From Flavobacterium araucananum (GTDB lineage: Bacteria > Bacteroidota > Bacteroidia > Flavobacteriales > Flavobacteriaceae), in NCBI RefSeq assembly GCF_002222055.1, contig NZ_MUGS01000007.1, positions 1-64,000 of the forward strand: a DNA stretch of 64,000 bases, given 5' to 3'. Made by a program: the position numbers and the translations under genes. The notes under the pieces were generated by a model, which did not search any database, was not told the origin of the DNA, and worked only from the letters and a program-made list of their open reading frames with translations. Each line of letters starts with the position of its first letter. The first letter of the stretch is position 1. This document shows positions 44,081 to 52,749 of the stretch, piece by piece.

Positions 44081-44110
44081 AAAAAAGCCATTCAATTAAG
44101 AATGGCTTTT
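44081..44110 (-). terminator. Terminator after ompA-like gene
   Basis: AAAAGCCATTC (44083-44093) pairs with GAATGGCTTTT (44100-44110), downstream of the minus-strand ompA-like gene. Confidence 0.85.
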
Positions 44111-44131
44111 AGTATTTATTTAGAAAGTAAA

Positions 44132-45595
44132 TTAGATTTTACCTTGGTATTTAGAACCAATGTGTCTAATTTCTGTTCTTCTGTTTTGTGCTTTACCTGC
44201 AGCAGTTTTGTTACTTGCAACTGGTTGAGTAGATCCAAATCCTTTAGAAACTAAGTTTTCTGGATTAACACCTCTTTCAATTAAAGCATTCATTACAGCA
44301 GCAGCTCTATCTTCAGAAAGTTTCTGGTTGATTTTAGCAGAACCTGTACTATCTGTATGTCCTTCTACACTAAATTTAGCGTTTGGATAGTTTTTAAGGA
44401 TTTCTTTAATTGCATCTAATCTAGCTGGAGTTTCTTTGTCTCCTGTTTTGAAAGTAGCTTTACCTGAGTTAAAGTAAACTGCTCTTGCTTGAACTTTAAG
44501 ATCTTCTAAAGCTTCGTTAGTTACTTCAGGACAACCTCTATTACTAGCAGGACCGTAAACTGTAGGACAATCATCATCTTTATCAGCAACACCATCTTTG
44601 TCAGCGTCTAATACAGGACAACCACCATTTTCTTTAGGACCAGCAACAGTAGGACATTTGTCATCTTTGTCTGGAACACCATCTCCGTCAGTATCAGGAC
44701 AACCGTTAAATTGTTTTGGACCTGCAACATCTGGACAAGCATCATCTTTATCAGCGATTCCGTCTCCGTCTTTATCAGGACAACCGTTTAAAGCAGCTAA
44801 ACCAAATTCAGTAGGACAAGCATCACTAGCGTCAACGATTCCGTCTCCGTCAGTATCAGGACATCCATTGAATTGTTTTAAACCAGCAACATCTGGACAA
44901 GCGTCATCTTTATCGTAGATTCCGTCTCCGTCAGTATCTTTACCTCCAAATTTGAAGATTAGACCAGCAGTATGTTGGAAATGAGATACAGCATCTGGAG
45001 TTCCAGATACATCTTGTCTGTCTCCACTAACTGACCATTTGTATTTTGTAGCAAGTTCAAGACCAATAGCATCTGTAAACCAGAAAGTTACTCCAGCACC
45101 TGGATTAACTGTACCAAAGCTGCTATCACCAAAGAAAGTGTAACCTCCACCAACAGATAACGAAGGATCAACTACTTTAGATTTGATTAATTCCTGGAAG
45201 CTATATTTAATAGTAGCATCAATTCCATAATACATCAAATCACCAGGATTAGTTACAACATTACCTCTTGAATCATGTCCAACAGCAGTTGGAGCAAAAG
45301 TAACGTATTTATCAATTTTATTTACAGATCCTTGTAAACCAACAGAGAAACCACTACCTACATATCTAGTCACACCAATGTATGATAAAGAAGGAAGAAT
45401 ATTCCAGTTGTCTTTTACAGCGAATGGCTGAGAAAAGTGTTGATTAAAGAATCCACTTCCTGCATTAGAACTGGTTCTAGTGTCAACGGCATTAACTCCA
45501 AAAGAGATAGCCCATGGATTGTTACTGTCTTGTGCGTGAGAACTTAAACCCATCACCATCATCACAGCAACTAAAAGTTTGTTAAGATGTTTCAT
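44132..45595 (-). CDS. OmpA-family protein with thrombospondin type 3 repeats
   Basis: Protein of 487 residues. Signal peptide [22 protein letters not shown], then an eight-strand barrel-like domain to about residue 225. Calcium-binding TSP3 repeats follow ([16 protein letters not shown] and five similar units, about 230-355). The C-terminal OmpA peptidoglycan-binding domain has [11 protein letters not shown] and NRRTEIRH. It tethers the outer membrane to peptidoglycan. The promoter has both consensus elements, so expression is probably strong. Confidence 0.95.
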   Translation of the reverse strand: MKHLNKLLVAVMMVMGLSSHAQDSNNPWAISFGVNAVDTRTSSNAGSGFFNQHFSQPFAVKDNWNILPSLSYIGVTRYVGSGFSVGLQGSVNKIDKYVTFAPTAVGHDSRGNVVTNPGDLMYYGIDATIKYSFQELIKSKVVDPSLSVGGGYTFFGDSSFGTVNPGAGVTFWFTDAIGLELATKYKWSVSGDRQDVSGTPDAVSHFQHTAGLIFKFGGKDTDGDGIYDKDDACPDVAGLKQFNGCPDTDGDGIVDASDACPTEFGLAALNGCPDKDGDGIADKDDACPDVAGPKQFNGCPDTDGDGVPDKDDKCPTVAGPKENGGCPVLDADKDGVADKDDDCPTVYGPASNRGCPEVTNEALEDLKVQARAVYFNSGKATFKTGDKETPARLDAIKEILKNYPNAKFSVEGHTDSTGSAKINQKLSEDRAAAVMNALIERGVNPENLVSKGFGSTQPVASNKTAAGKAQNRRTEIRHIGSKYQGKI

Positions 45596-45632
45596 ACTTA
45601 ATTTTTTTAATTACAATTTAGTTAATTACAAG

Positions 45633-45662
45633 CAAAAGTAACACCAAATTTTTTAAATACAA
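45633..45662 (-). promoter_or_regulatory. Promoter of the ompA-like gene
   Basis: Minus strand: TTG (45662-45660), 19-nt spacer, TACTTTTG (45640-45633); leader of about 32 nt. Confidence 0.75.
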
Positions 45663-45708
45663 AATGAAATGTTAAAAAAAACCTACAAAAATTTGACCAA
45701 AGTGGGAA

Positions 45709-46902
45709 TTATATAACTTTTAACATTTGTCCGACAACTATGAATGCTGCTATCGCTCTATCTAAGTGCTCTTTGGTATGCGCAGCCGATAATTGAACCC
45801 TGATTCTCGCTTTCTCCTTAGGCACAACCGGAAAGAAGAATCCGATTACATAAATCCCTTGTTTTAAAAGCTCATTGGCCATTGTTTGCGATAATTTAGC
45901 ATCATACAACATAACAGGAACAATTGCAGAATCTCCATCAATGATATCGAAACCTGCTTTTTTCATTCCATCTTTAAAATAATTAGTATTCCACTCTAAT
46001 TTATCTCTCAAAGAGGTATCTTTTTCCAATAATTCAAAAACTTTGATAGAAGCTCCCACAATGGCAGGCGCTAATGAATTCGAAAACAAATATGGTCTTG
46101 AGCGCTGACGCAACAATTCGATTATTTCTTTTTTGGCAGTTGTATAACCTCCCATTGCTCCACCAAGAGCTTTACCAAGAGTTCCTGTTATAATATCTAC
46201 CCTGCCCATAACGCCTTTTGCTTCAAGTGTACCTTTACCAGTAGCACCAATAAATCCTGCAGCATGACATTCATCAACCATAACCATTGCATCGTACTTA
46301 TCAGCCAGATCGCAAATTTTATCTAAAGGGGCTACTACTCCATCCATAGAAAAAACACCATCAGTAACAATTAGTTTAAAGCGGGCACCAGCTTCATTGG
46401 CTTTGATTAACTGCTGCTCTAAATCTTCCATGTTGCTATTTTCATAGCGATAACGTGCTGCTTTACACAAACGAACTCCATCAATAATAGAAGCATGGTT
46501 TAAACTATCTGAAATAATTGCATCGTTTTCTCCTAACAAAGGCTCAAAAACACCTCCATTTGCATCAAAAGCTGCTGCATAAAGAATCGTATCTTCTGTA
46601 CCATAAAAATCAGCAATCTTTTTTTCTAAAGTTTTATGAATATCCTGAGTTCCACAAATAAAACGTACCGAAGACATCCCAAAACCATGCGTATCCATAG
46701 CATCTTTGGCTGCCTGAACCACTTCAGGATGAGAAGAAAGACCTAAATAATTGTTTGCACAAAAGTTCAAAACCTTCTCTCCTGTCGAAATTGTAATTTC
46801 TGCATCTTGTGCCGAAGTTATAATTCTCTCCTTTTTAAAAATTCCGTTTTCTTCAATAGTTTGCAACTCACTTTGCAAATGCTCTTTAATTTTACCGTAC
46901 AT
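45709..46902 (-). CDS. kbl: Glycine C-acetyltransferase (2-amino-3-ketobutyrate CoA ligase)
   Basis: Alpha-oxoamine synthase of 397 residues. The PLP Lys lies in [14 protein letters not shown] and the cofactor Asp/His in [30 protein letters not shown] near the N-terminus is diagnostic. It cleaves 2-amino-3-ketobutyrate with CoA to glycine and acetyl-CoA in threonine breakdown. The threonine dehydrogenase gene is not in the window. It lies between the addA-like and ompA-like genes on the same strand. Confidence 0.94.
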   Translation of the reverse strand: MYGKIKEHLQSELQTIEENGIFKKERIITSAQDAEITISTGEKVLNFCANNYLGLSSHPEVVQAAKDAMDTHGFGMSSVRFICGTQDIHKTLEKKIADFYGTEDTILYAAAFDANGGVFEPLLGENDAIISDSLNHASIIDGVRLCKAARYRYENSNMEDLEQQLIKANEAGARFKLIVTDGVFSMDGVVAPLDKICDLADKYDAMVMVDECHAAGFIGATGKGTLEAKGVMGRVDIITGTLGKALGGAMGGYTTAKKEIIELLRQRSRPYLFSNSLAPAIVGASIKVFELLEKDTSLRDKLEWNTNYFKDGMKKAGFDIIDGDSAIVPVMLYDAKLSQTMANELLKQGIYVIGFFFPVVPKEKARIRVQLSAAHTKEHLDRAIAAFIVVGQMLKVI

Positions 46903-46983
46903 TTCTATTTATTTTAAACGTTAAAAATTAACAACTTAGACTCCTCAAATCCCAGTCAGGCTTTTAACATCTGATTAATTTTT

Positions 46984-49900
46984 TCACAAATTTACTACAT
47001 CGATTTCTGTTCCTATATACACCAATGCCTTTTTTAACACTTTGTATCCTAAATCCTCAATAGCATCTTGATATTCTTGAATTTGTTGTATATATTTTGA
47101 ATTTATTGCACCAGTTTTATAATCTAAAAGATAAGCTTCTTTATTTGGAGTCAGAACAATTCGATCTGGTTTTAAAATACGTCCTTCTTTTTGAACAATA
47201 GTTTGCTCATTCAAGATATTATAATTTCCATCGAAACAAATACTTAATTCAGGATGATTGACAATTTCCTGAAGCGATTTTAAAACCATATCTACCTGAT
47301 CAACTGTAATCAATCCGTTTTCGATTGCTTTGGTAATTGCCAAATCAACATCTGATTTGTCTTTAACAAAAGCTAATATTTCATGAATTATATTTCCGTA
47401 AGCGATTGCTTCTTGCTGATGCGTTCCCCACATTAAAGATTCTCGCTGGGCAATTCTGATATTTTTTGGATTTAAAACCTCTGGGACAACAGGTATTGTC
47501 TTAACTAAATCTATTGATTTTGTTGGCGCCGAAAGCTTAATTTTATTGCCAAATTCATATTCCAATTTTTCAGAATCATAAACGCCTTTGTGCATTAAAT
47601 ATTTAATAAAAAAAGCTGCCATATTATTTGGGAATTCTCCATCTTTCCTCTCTTTCAAGCATTGCGAAATAACATACAATTGTTCTTCTGCACGTGTTAA
47701 GGCTACATACAAAACATTTATATTGTCGAGCAATTCTTCTTGTTTTTTTAAATTAAAAACTGCCGAAGCACTTTCGCCAAAACCTTCAACAGCACTACTA
47801 TTATCAATCAAAGCTTTTGGCACGTCTAAATCTACGTTTTCTGTATCGAGCCATAATTTATCTTTTGGCTTTCGATTGTAATCCTCTTCTGCAAAAGGCA
47901 TAATTACAACAGGAAACTCTAATCCTTTTGATTTATGAATGGTCATAATTCGTACTGCATTATTTCCTTCGGGAGACGGAATACTAAATTTCTCTGCATT
48001 TTTATCCCAATAACCCAAAAAATCAGCAATACCGGCTTGGTTTCTAATATCCCGTTCTAAAACAATGTCCAGAAAAAATTGCACATAGGCATTTCCTCCT
48101 GAAAGAGAAACAAACTTAGAAATAATGATTTCTACCGCCTCATACAATGATTTTTTCCGAATATTTTCAAAAGATAAAGAAACATCAAAGGTTAACAGCC
48201 ATTTTTCAAAATCAACTTCAAGCTTTTGCGACATTCCCTGAGCAATGAAATCATGTATTGGCATTTCAATTTCTTTATTGGAAGCCAAAAAATGCAAGAA
48301 ATTAGCTTTTGATTCTAAATCGGCACTATTATTTAAATATTTCAACAAATGAACAATCAATCTAACTTCGGTCGCATTTTGAATCATCAGAGTTTCTGAA
48401 GACAAAAGCGGAATATTCTGTTCTGTCAGATAATTGGCAATTGCAATTCCCTGATCTCTTTTTCGAGTCAGAATTACGATATCTTTATACAAAAATCCCT
48501 CCCTAACTACTTTCTGAATGGTATTTAAAGTCGCTAAAACATATAAATCTGATTTTTCGACCACTTCTTCGTCGTCTGCAAAATCTGATTTTTCGATTAT
48601 CGGAAGGAAAGAAATATTAACATAGCCCCCTTTTTTTGAATTTGAATTCTGAAAACTATGATTTTCATATAAATCCTTATAATCTTCGTTTGAGAATTCG
48701 GCTGCAATTAATTTAAAAAAAGCATTATTAAAATCAATAACTTCGCTATAACTTCTATAATTTGTATCCAGATGCCTGACTACTTTTTCGTGATTAAAAA
48801 AAGATGCTTCCTCTTTTCCTAACTCAATAAACTGCTCAGCCTTACCACCTCTCCATCGGTAAATAGATTGCTTGGGATCCCCAACAATCATTAAAGTACC
48901 TTTGTTTCCAAAATCATCTTCGCCAGAAAGCGAGTTATGTATAAGCGGAATCAAATTCTGCCATTGCATCTCTGAAGTATCCTGAAATTCATCGATAAAA
49001 AAATGGCGATATCGCTCTCCCAAACGCTCATAAATAAAAGGCGCGGGTTGATTTTGGATTTCACGATGAATAATCGCATTAAATTCAGAAATTGACAAAA
49101 CATTCTGCTCAGATTGAATTTTAGCCAGTTCGTTACTCACCGTATTTAAAAGAGAAAGTGGTGTTATATTTTTTAAAAACGCTTTATAAAAATCTCTTTT
49201 TTCGAAATTCTTATAAATCTTTTCCAGGACCTGAAGTAGTTCCGGAATTATATTTTCGATTAACGCTTTGTCTTTTGCTGTTTTATTAATCGCAATGTCA
49301 TCGAATTCATGAAAGGTTTTATTTCGGGGATTGAATTTCCCATCCCGAATACTTTCTAAATGATTTGGAAACGTTCCTCTCGAAAATGACTTTAAATCTA
49401 TTCCATTTTTATCTATAAGAGAAAGAGCTTCAACAGCAAAATTTTCATTTTCGGATTCCAGCTCTTTGCAAAGCGTGAGCATTTTCTTTTTTATCGCAAC
49501 AAATTCCTCAATAGATTTATCCTGAAAGTGAGAAATTTCGTTTCGGTTATTTTCATTCAGAACCAATCTGCCGGTTTCCAGTATTTCACGAGAAACATCC
49601 CAACTTTTATCATCGTCGGTTTTTTCCATCGTAAAATCAATCAACAGTTTCGTCAGGGTTTCATCCTGACCGGCTTGAGCAATAATTGCATCGACAGCTT
49701 CTATCAATAAATTTTCAGTATCTAAAGTTACCTCAAAAGTCATTGGCAAATTTAGGTCATGTGCAAAGGCACGAATCACTTTATGCGTAAATTTATCGAT
49801 TGTCGAAATATCAAAAGCAGCATAATTATGAATAAGATGCTTAATTATGCTTTGAGATTTTGTTTTAATTTTAATAGCAGAAAGCCCTGTATCGCGAGAC

Positions 49901-50151
49901 AAATCGTCGATTAAATCAAGTGCTTTTGCAGAAGGCTCGTCTTTGGCAAACTCAGAAAGACTTCCCACAATACGGCTTTTCATTTCATGAACTGCTTTAT
50001 TGGTAAAAGTTATTGCGAGAATATTGCGATAAGCATCGTTTTTAGGGGAAGAAAGAATAATTTTAAGATATTCTTTCACCAAAGTATAAGTCTTTCCTGA
50101 ACCGGCAGATGCATCATAAATAGAAAAAGACGGACTTGGCATAGGTTTCAT
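46984..50151 (-). CDS. UvrD/AddA-like helicase-nuclease
   Basis: Protein of 1055 residues. Walker A is YDASAGSGKTYTLVKEY near the N-terminus. Other SF1A motifs are FFIDEFQDTSEMQW, VGDPKQSIYRWRGG and ALTRAEEQLYV. The C-terminus has a RecB-like nuclease motif (RIVLTPNKEAYLLDYKTG). This is the helicase/nuclease subunit of an AddAB-type end-resection enzyme; the B subunit is at 41303-44068. The start ATG is at 50151, with an alternative at 50142. Confidence 0.9.
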   Translation of the reverse strand: MKPMPSPSFSIYDASAGSGKTYTLVKEYLKIILSSPKNDAYRNILAITFTNKAVHEMKSRIVGSLSEFAKDEPSAKALDLIDDLSRDTGLSAIKIKTKSQSIIKHLIHNYAAFDISTIDKFTHKVIRAFAHDLNLPMTFEVTLDTENLLIEAVDAIIAQAGQDETLTKLLIDFTMEKTDDDKSWDVSREILETGRLVLNENNRNEISHFQDKSIEEFVAIKKKMLTLCKELESENENFAVEALSLIDKNGIDLKSFSRGTFPNHLESIRDGKFNPRNKTFHEFDDIAINKTAKDKALIENIIPELLQVLEKIYKNFEKRDFYKAFLKNITPLSLLNTVSNELAKIQSEQNVLSISEFNAIIHREIQNQPAPFIYERLGERYRHFFIDEFQDTSEMQWQNLIPLIHNSLSGEDDFGNKGTLMIVGDPKQSIYRWRGGKAEQFIELGKEEASFFNHEKVVRHLDTNYRSYSEVIDFNNAFFKLIAAEFSNEDYKDLYENHSFQNSNSKKGGYVNISFLPIIEKSDFADDEEVVEKSDLYVLATLNTIQKVVREGFLYKDIVILTRKRDQGIAIANYLTEQNIPLLSSETLMIQNATEVRLIVHLLKYLNNSADLESKANFLHFLASNKEIEMPIHDFIAQGMSQKLEVDFEKWLLTFDVSLSFENIRKKSLYEAVEIIISKFVSLSGGNAYVQFFLDIVLERDIRNQAGIADFLGYWDKNAEKFSIPSPEGNNAVRIMTIHKSKGLEFPVVIMPFAEEDYNRKPKDKLWLDTENVDLDVPKALIDNSSAVEGFGESASAVFNLKKQEELLDNINVLYVALTRAEEQLYVISQCLKERKDGEFPNNMAAFFIKYLMHKGVYDSEKLEYEFGNKIKLSAPTKSIDLVKTIPVVPEVLNPKNIRIAQRESLMWGTHQQEAIAYGNIIHEILAFVKDKSDVDLAITKAIENGLITVDQVDMVLKSLQEIVNHPELSICFDGNYNILNEQTIVQKEGRILKPDRIVLTPNKEAYLLDYKTGAINSKYIQQIQEYQDAIEDLGYKVLKKALVYIGTEIDVVNL

Positions 50152-50226
50152 TTTATCCTGTAAAAATAGTGTTTCTTAAGCACTAATAATTACAAAACCT
50201 AAAAATTCAATAATCTAAAACGGGGT

Positions 50227-50823
50227 CTAATGTTTAGGAAATGCTCTTCTGTTAAAAACAAGTAAGATTCCAACACCTGTAGAAATTGCCATATCTGCAA
50301 CATTAAAGATGGCATTAAAAAAGGAAACTTGTTCACCTCCCCAAATTGGAAACCAGCTTGGTAACGTACCTTTCCAGATAGGAAAATAAAACATATCAAC
50401 TACTAAACCATGAAACCAAGTACCATAAGGTTGTGGAGAAAAAATTGTTGCCAGGTTACCATGGCTATCATCGAAAATAACTCCGTAAAAAACAGAGTCT
50501 AATATATTTCCGGCCGCTCCTGCAAAAATTAATGCAATGGCAACTACAAGATAAGTAGAATGACGTTTTTTGATTGCGTCAGATAACCAATAAGCAATAC
50601 CAAATACTGCAAAAATCCTGAAAACGGTCAAAATTAATTTTCCATATTGTCCGGGAATTTTTGTCCCCCACGCCATTCCTTCATTTTCTATAAAATGAAT
50701 TCTAAACCAGTCAAAAATAACCACTTCATCTCCTAAAGCAAAGTTTGTTTTTACATAGATTTTTGAAAGCTGATCAACAATTAAAACTAAAAATATAAGG
50801 ATATATGCTTTTGGTAATGACAT
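50227..50823 (-). CDS. lspA: Lipoprotein signal peptidase
   Basis: Protein of 198 residues with four transmembrane helices. The catalytic aspartates lie in FAGAAGNILDSVFYG and FNVADMAISTGV. It cleaves signal peptides of prolipoproteins in the inner membrane. It is longer than E. coli LspA because of the insert between the two motifs, common in Bacteroidetes. A minus-strand TACTTTTG box (50851-50844) lies 20 nt upstream. lspA and ileS are frequent neighbours; here the Roadblock module lies between them. Confidence 0.95.
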   Translation of the reverse strand: MSLPKAYILIFLVLIVDQLSKIYVKTNFALGDEVVIFDWFRIHFIENEGMAWGTKIPGQYGKLILTVFRIFAVFGIAYWLSDAIKKRHSTYLVVAIALIFAGAAGNILDSVFYGVIFDDSHGNLATIFSPQPYGTWFHGLVVDMFYFPIWKGTLPSWFPIWGGEQVSFFNAIFNVADMAISTGVGILLVFNRRAFPKH

Positions 50824-50862
50824 TTTATTAAATTTTGATGGGGCAAAAGTAACAATTTAATC

Positions 50863-50889
50863 AAAAAAAACGCTCCTAATGGAGCGTTA
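50863..50889 (-). terminator. Terminator of the 71-residue gene
   Basis: CGCTCC (50871-50876) pairs with GGAGCG (50881-50886); on the minus strand it is followed by a T run. A second hairpin, CTGGTATA/TATACCAG, lies at 50898-50921. Confidence 0.75.
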
Positions 50890-50947
50890 ATTCTTTTCTG
50901 GTATAAACAAAGCTATACCAGATTATTTTTATGGGTTATTACGAGAA

Positions 50948-51163
50948 CTATTTTTTAACACTTGACGGAACCGGCTTCTTTGGCGAATCTGCAAAAAACT
51001 CAGAAATAGATTTAAGCAAACCTTTCCCTTCTTTTCCGGCAGCTGCCTTTTTAGCTTCTGCCTTTTTTACATCAGCTTTAAATTTAATACGAAGTCTTTC
51101 AAAATCTTTCATTCTACTCTCAACATCAGAGTTTATTTCCTTAAATTTCAGTACTTTAGCCAT
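50948..51163 (-). CDS. Small Lys-rich protein of 71 residues, module 2
   Basis: The product MAKVLKFKEINSDVESRM... is strongly charged. A predicted helix (MKDFERLRIKFKADVKKAEAKKAAAGKEG pattern) is followed by GKGLLKSISEFFADSPKK and a Pro/Ser/Lys tail. No known domain. It is divergent from the Roadblock-like pair of module 2 and has its own terminator. Compare the 50-residue gene at 40174-40326 in the same relative position at module 1. Confidence 0.65.
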   Translation of the reverse strand: MAKVLKFKEINSDVESRMKDFERLRIKFKADVKKAEAKKAAAGKEGKGLLKSISEFFADSPKKPVPSSVKK

Positions 51164-51234
51164 TGTGTAAGTTTTTTATGTTAAATAAATAAAATTATTA
51201 ATGATTTGGTATTACAATGATACATAATTTAATT

Positions 51235-51242
51235 TATATTTG
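51235..51242 (+). promoter_or_regulatory. -7 element of Roadblock module 2
   Basis: TATATTTG fits TAnnTTTG; leader of about 95 nt to the ATG at 51342. No clear TTG at -33. Confidence 0.5.
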
Positions 51243-51341
51243 TTAGTAAAAATTAACACTTGTTTAGATTGAACAGCAACTTTTTTCCTGAATTAGAATC
51301 AAAATGAATTAATTTTAACAATTCCCCCAAATCCTACAAAT

Positions 51342-51698
51342 ATGAATGAAATTACTTCTACCCTAAATGACTTCCTGGTTAATACTAAATCTTCTGCTGC
51401 ATTAATTTTAAATGGAAAAGGAAAATTAATCACATCACTACACTTAGATTATGGAGATAGCGTTGCAGCAATGAGCGCGGCTATCTTATCAATGAGCGAA
51501 AAATTCTTAATCGACCTGGACAAAGGTGCCCTGAAACAACTGTTCCTAAAAACCTCAGAAGGCGTTGTCATTGGCAATAAAATAAGTGGCACTAACTTTA
51601 TAATAGCATTTTCAAAAGACGGGAGTAATCTCGGTTTATTAATGCGATCAACAGATGAAGTAGCTTCAGAATTAAGTAAAAATTCCTTATTAAAATAA
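51342..51698 (+). CDS. Roadblock/LC7-like small protein, module 2 gene A
   Basis: Protein of 118 residues that aligns along its length with the module 1 A protein. Shared features are VAAM...IL.M, the G.LKQ strand, NK, SKD and GLLMR (GLLLR in module 1); identity is about one-third. The order strand, helix, strands, helix fits a Roadblock domain. Gene B follows 34 bp downstream. No signal or membrane segment, so cytosolic. Confidence 0.7.
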   Translation: MNEITSTLNDFLVNTKSSAALILNGKGKLITSLHLDYGDSVAAMSAAILSMSEKFLIDLDKGALKQLFLKTSEGVVIGNKISGTNFIIAFSKDGSNLGLLMRSTDEVASELSKNSLLK

Positions 51699-51732
51699 CA
51701 TAAATCTATTAACCCAACAAACCCACTAAATT

Positions 51733-52113
51733 ATGAGCAACGATTTTTTAAATGTGTTTTTAAATGAAATGAAAACCAACGTAAATGGTTTTATAGCTGT
51801 GGCTGTAACCGAAATTGAAACAGGACTAAGCTTTGGGAATTTAACAATCGATCCAAATTTTGACCCTGAACTTGCAGCCGCTTACAATCTTGAAGTTGTG
51901 AAAGCAAAATTAAGCGCCGTAAAAGCTTTAAATTTAAACCAGGATATTGAAGATATTTTGATTACTCTTTCGAATCAAATTCACATTATCGATATTTCTC
52001 CAAACAAAAAATTCATGATTTATCTTGCAGCAGATGCCAGTAAGGCAAATTTAGGAATGACAAGAGCCGTTTTAAGAAAACACAAATTAGAGCTTGAAAA
52101 AAACTTAGCTTAA
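51733..52113 (+). CDS. Roadblock/LC7-like small protein, module 2 gene B
   Basis: Protein of 126 residues. NVNGFIAVAVTEIETGLSF, DPNFDPELAAAYNLEVVKAK, ILITLSNQIHIIDIS and ASKANLGMTRAVL are shared nearly unchanged with the module 1 B protein. The B proteins are far better conserved than the A proteins, which suggests B contacts a common partner. It is convergent with the TraR/DksA-like gene. Confidence 0.7.
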   Translation: MSNDFLNVFLNEMKTNVNGFIAVAVTEIETGLSFGNLTIDPNFDPELAAAYNLEVVKAKLSAVKALNLNQDIEDILITLSNQIHIIDISPNKKFMIYLAADASKANLGMTRAVLRKHKLELEKNLA

Positions 52114-52311
52114 CTTTTAATTTATTTTTTAATTAGAACTATCCTCAATCAAGATGGTTCTAATTAAAAAATACTTTTATCTCACCCAAAACCCAGTGCT
52201 TTTTTCTTCTTACAAAAAGCAAAGTCCTATTTTGGTTGTCTCTTTTTGTATTATAATTAATTTCTTTCAAAAACAACAACCTGTACTTTACCGCCCTTTC
52301 TACAAAACATT

Positions 52312-52343
52312 AAACAAAAAAAAACGCCCCTAAAAGGAGCGCT
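52312..52343 (-). terminator. Terminator after the DksA-like gene
   Basis: CGCCCCT (52325-52331) pairs with AGGAGCG (52335-52341) with one mismatch; a T run follows on the minus strand. Confidence 0.7.
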
Positions 52344-52361
52344 TATATCATTCAGTATTTA

Positions 52362-52742
52362 TTATCGTTGCAAGTTCTTAGCTTCGATACTCATTGTAGC
52401 ATGAGGAACGATTTTTAGCCTTTCTTTGCCAATTAATTTACCTGTTACTTTACAAATACCATATGTTTTGTTTTCAACACGGAATAATGCGTTTTTTAGA
52501 TCGCGTATAAACTTTTCCTGTCTGATAGCCAACTGTGAGTTTGCTTCTTTAGACATTGTTTCGCTTCCTTCTTCAAATGCTTTAAAAGTTGGAGAAGTAT
52601 CATCTGTTCCGTTATTCAAATCATTCATATAAGCACTTTTTATTAAATCCAGATCGGCTTGTGCTTTTTGTATTTTATTTTGGATAATCTCTTTAAACTC
52701 TGCTAAATCAGCATCAGAGTATCTTGTAATTTCATCTATCAT
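52362..52742 (-). CDS. TraR/DksA-family protein with degenerate zinc finger
   Basis: Protein of 126 residues. A coiled coil (residues 10-85) is followed by a DksA-like C-terminal motif, YGICKVTGKLIGKERLKIVPHAT. Only one of the four zinc-finger cysteines is present, so the finger probably does not bind zinc, as in some cysteine-poor DksA homologues. It probably acts on RNA polymerase through the secondary channel. It begins 7 bp after ileS and is likely co-transcribed with it. Confidence 0.85.
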   Translation of the reverse strand: MIDEITRYSDADLAEFKEIIQNKIQKAQADLDLIKSAYMNDLNNGTDDTSPTFKAFEEGSETMSKEANSQLAIRQEKFIRDLKNALFRVENKTYGICKVTGKLIGKERLKIVPHATMSIEAKNLQR

Positions 52743-52749
52743 CTTTATA

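Noticed and set aside
44598..44918. 106-codon plus-strand ORF opposite the ompA-like gene
   Set aside because: It is a shadow of the TSP3 repeats and its Ser/Pro repeats mirror the calcium-binding repeats.
44239..45595. Repetitive DNA in the ompA-like gene as a CRISPR-like array
   Set aside because: The repeats are coding TSP3 units in frame, with no spacers of constant length.
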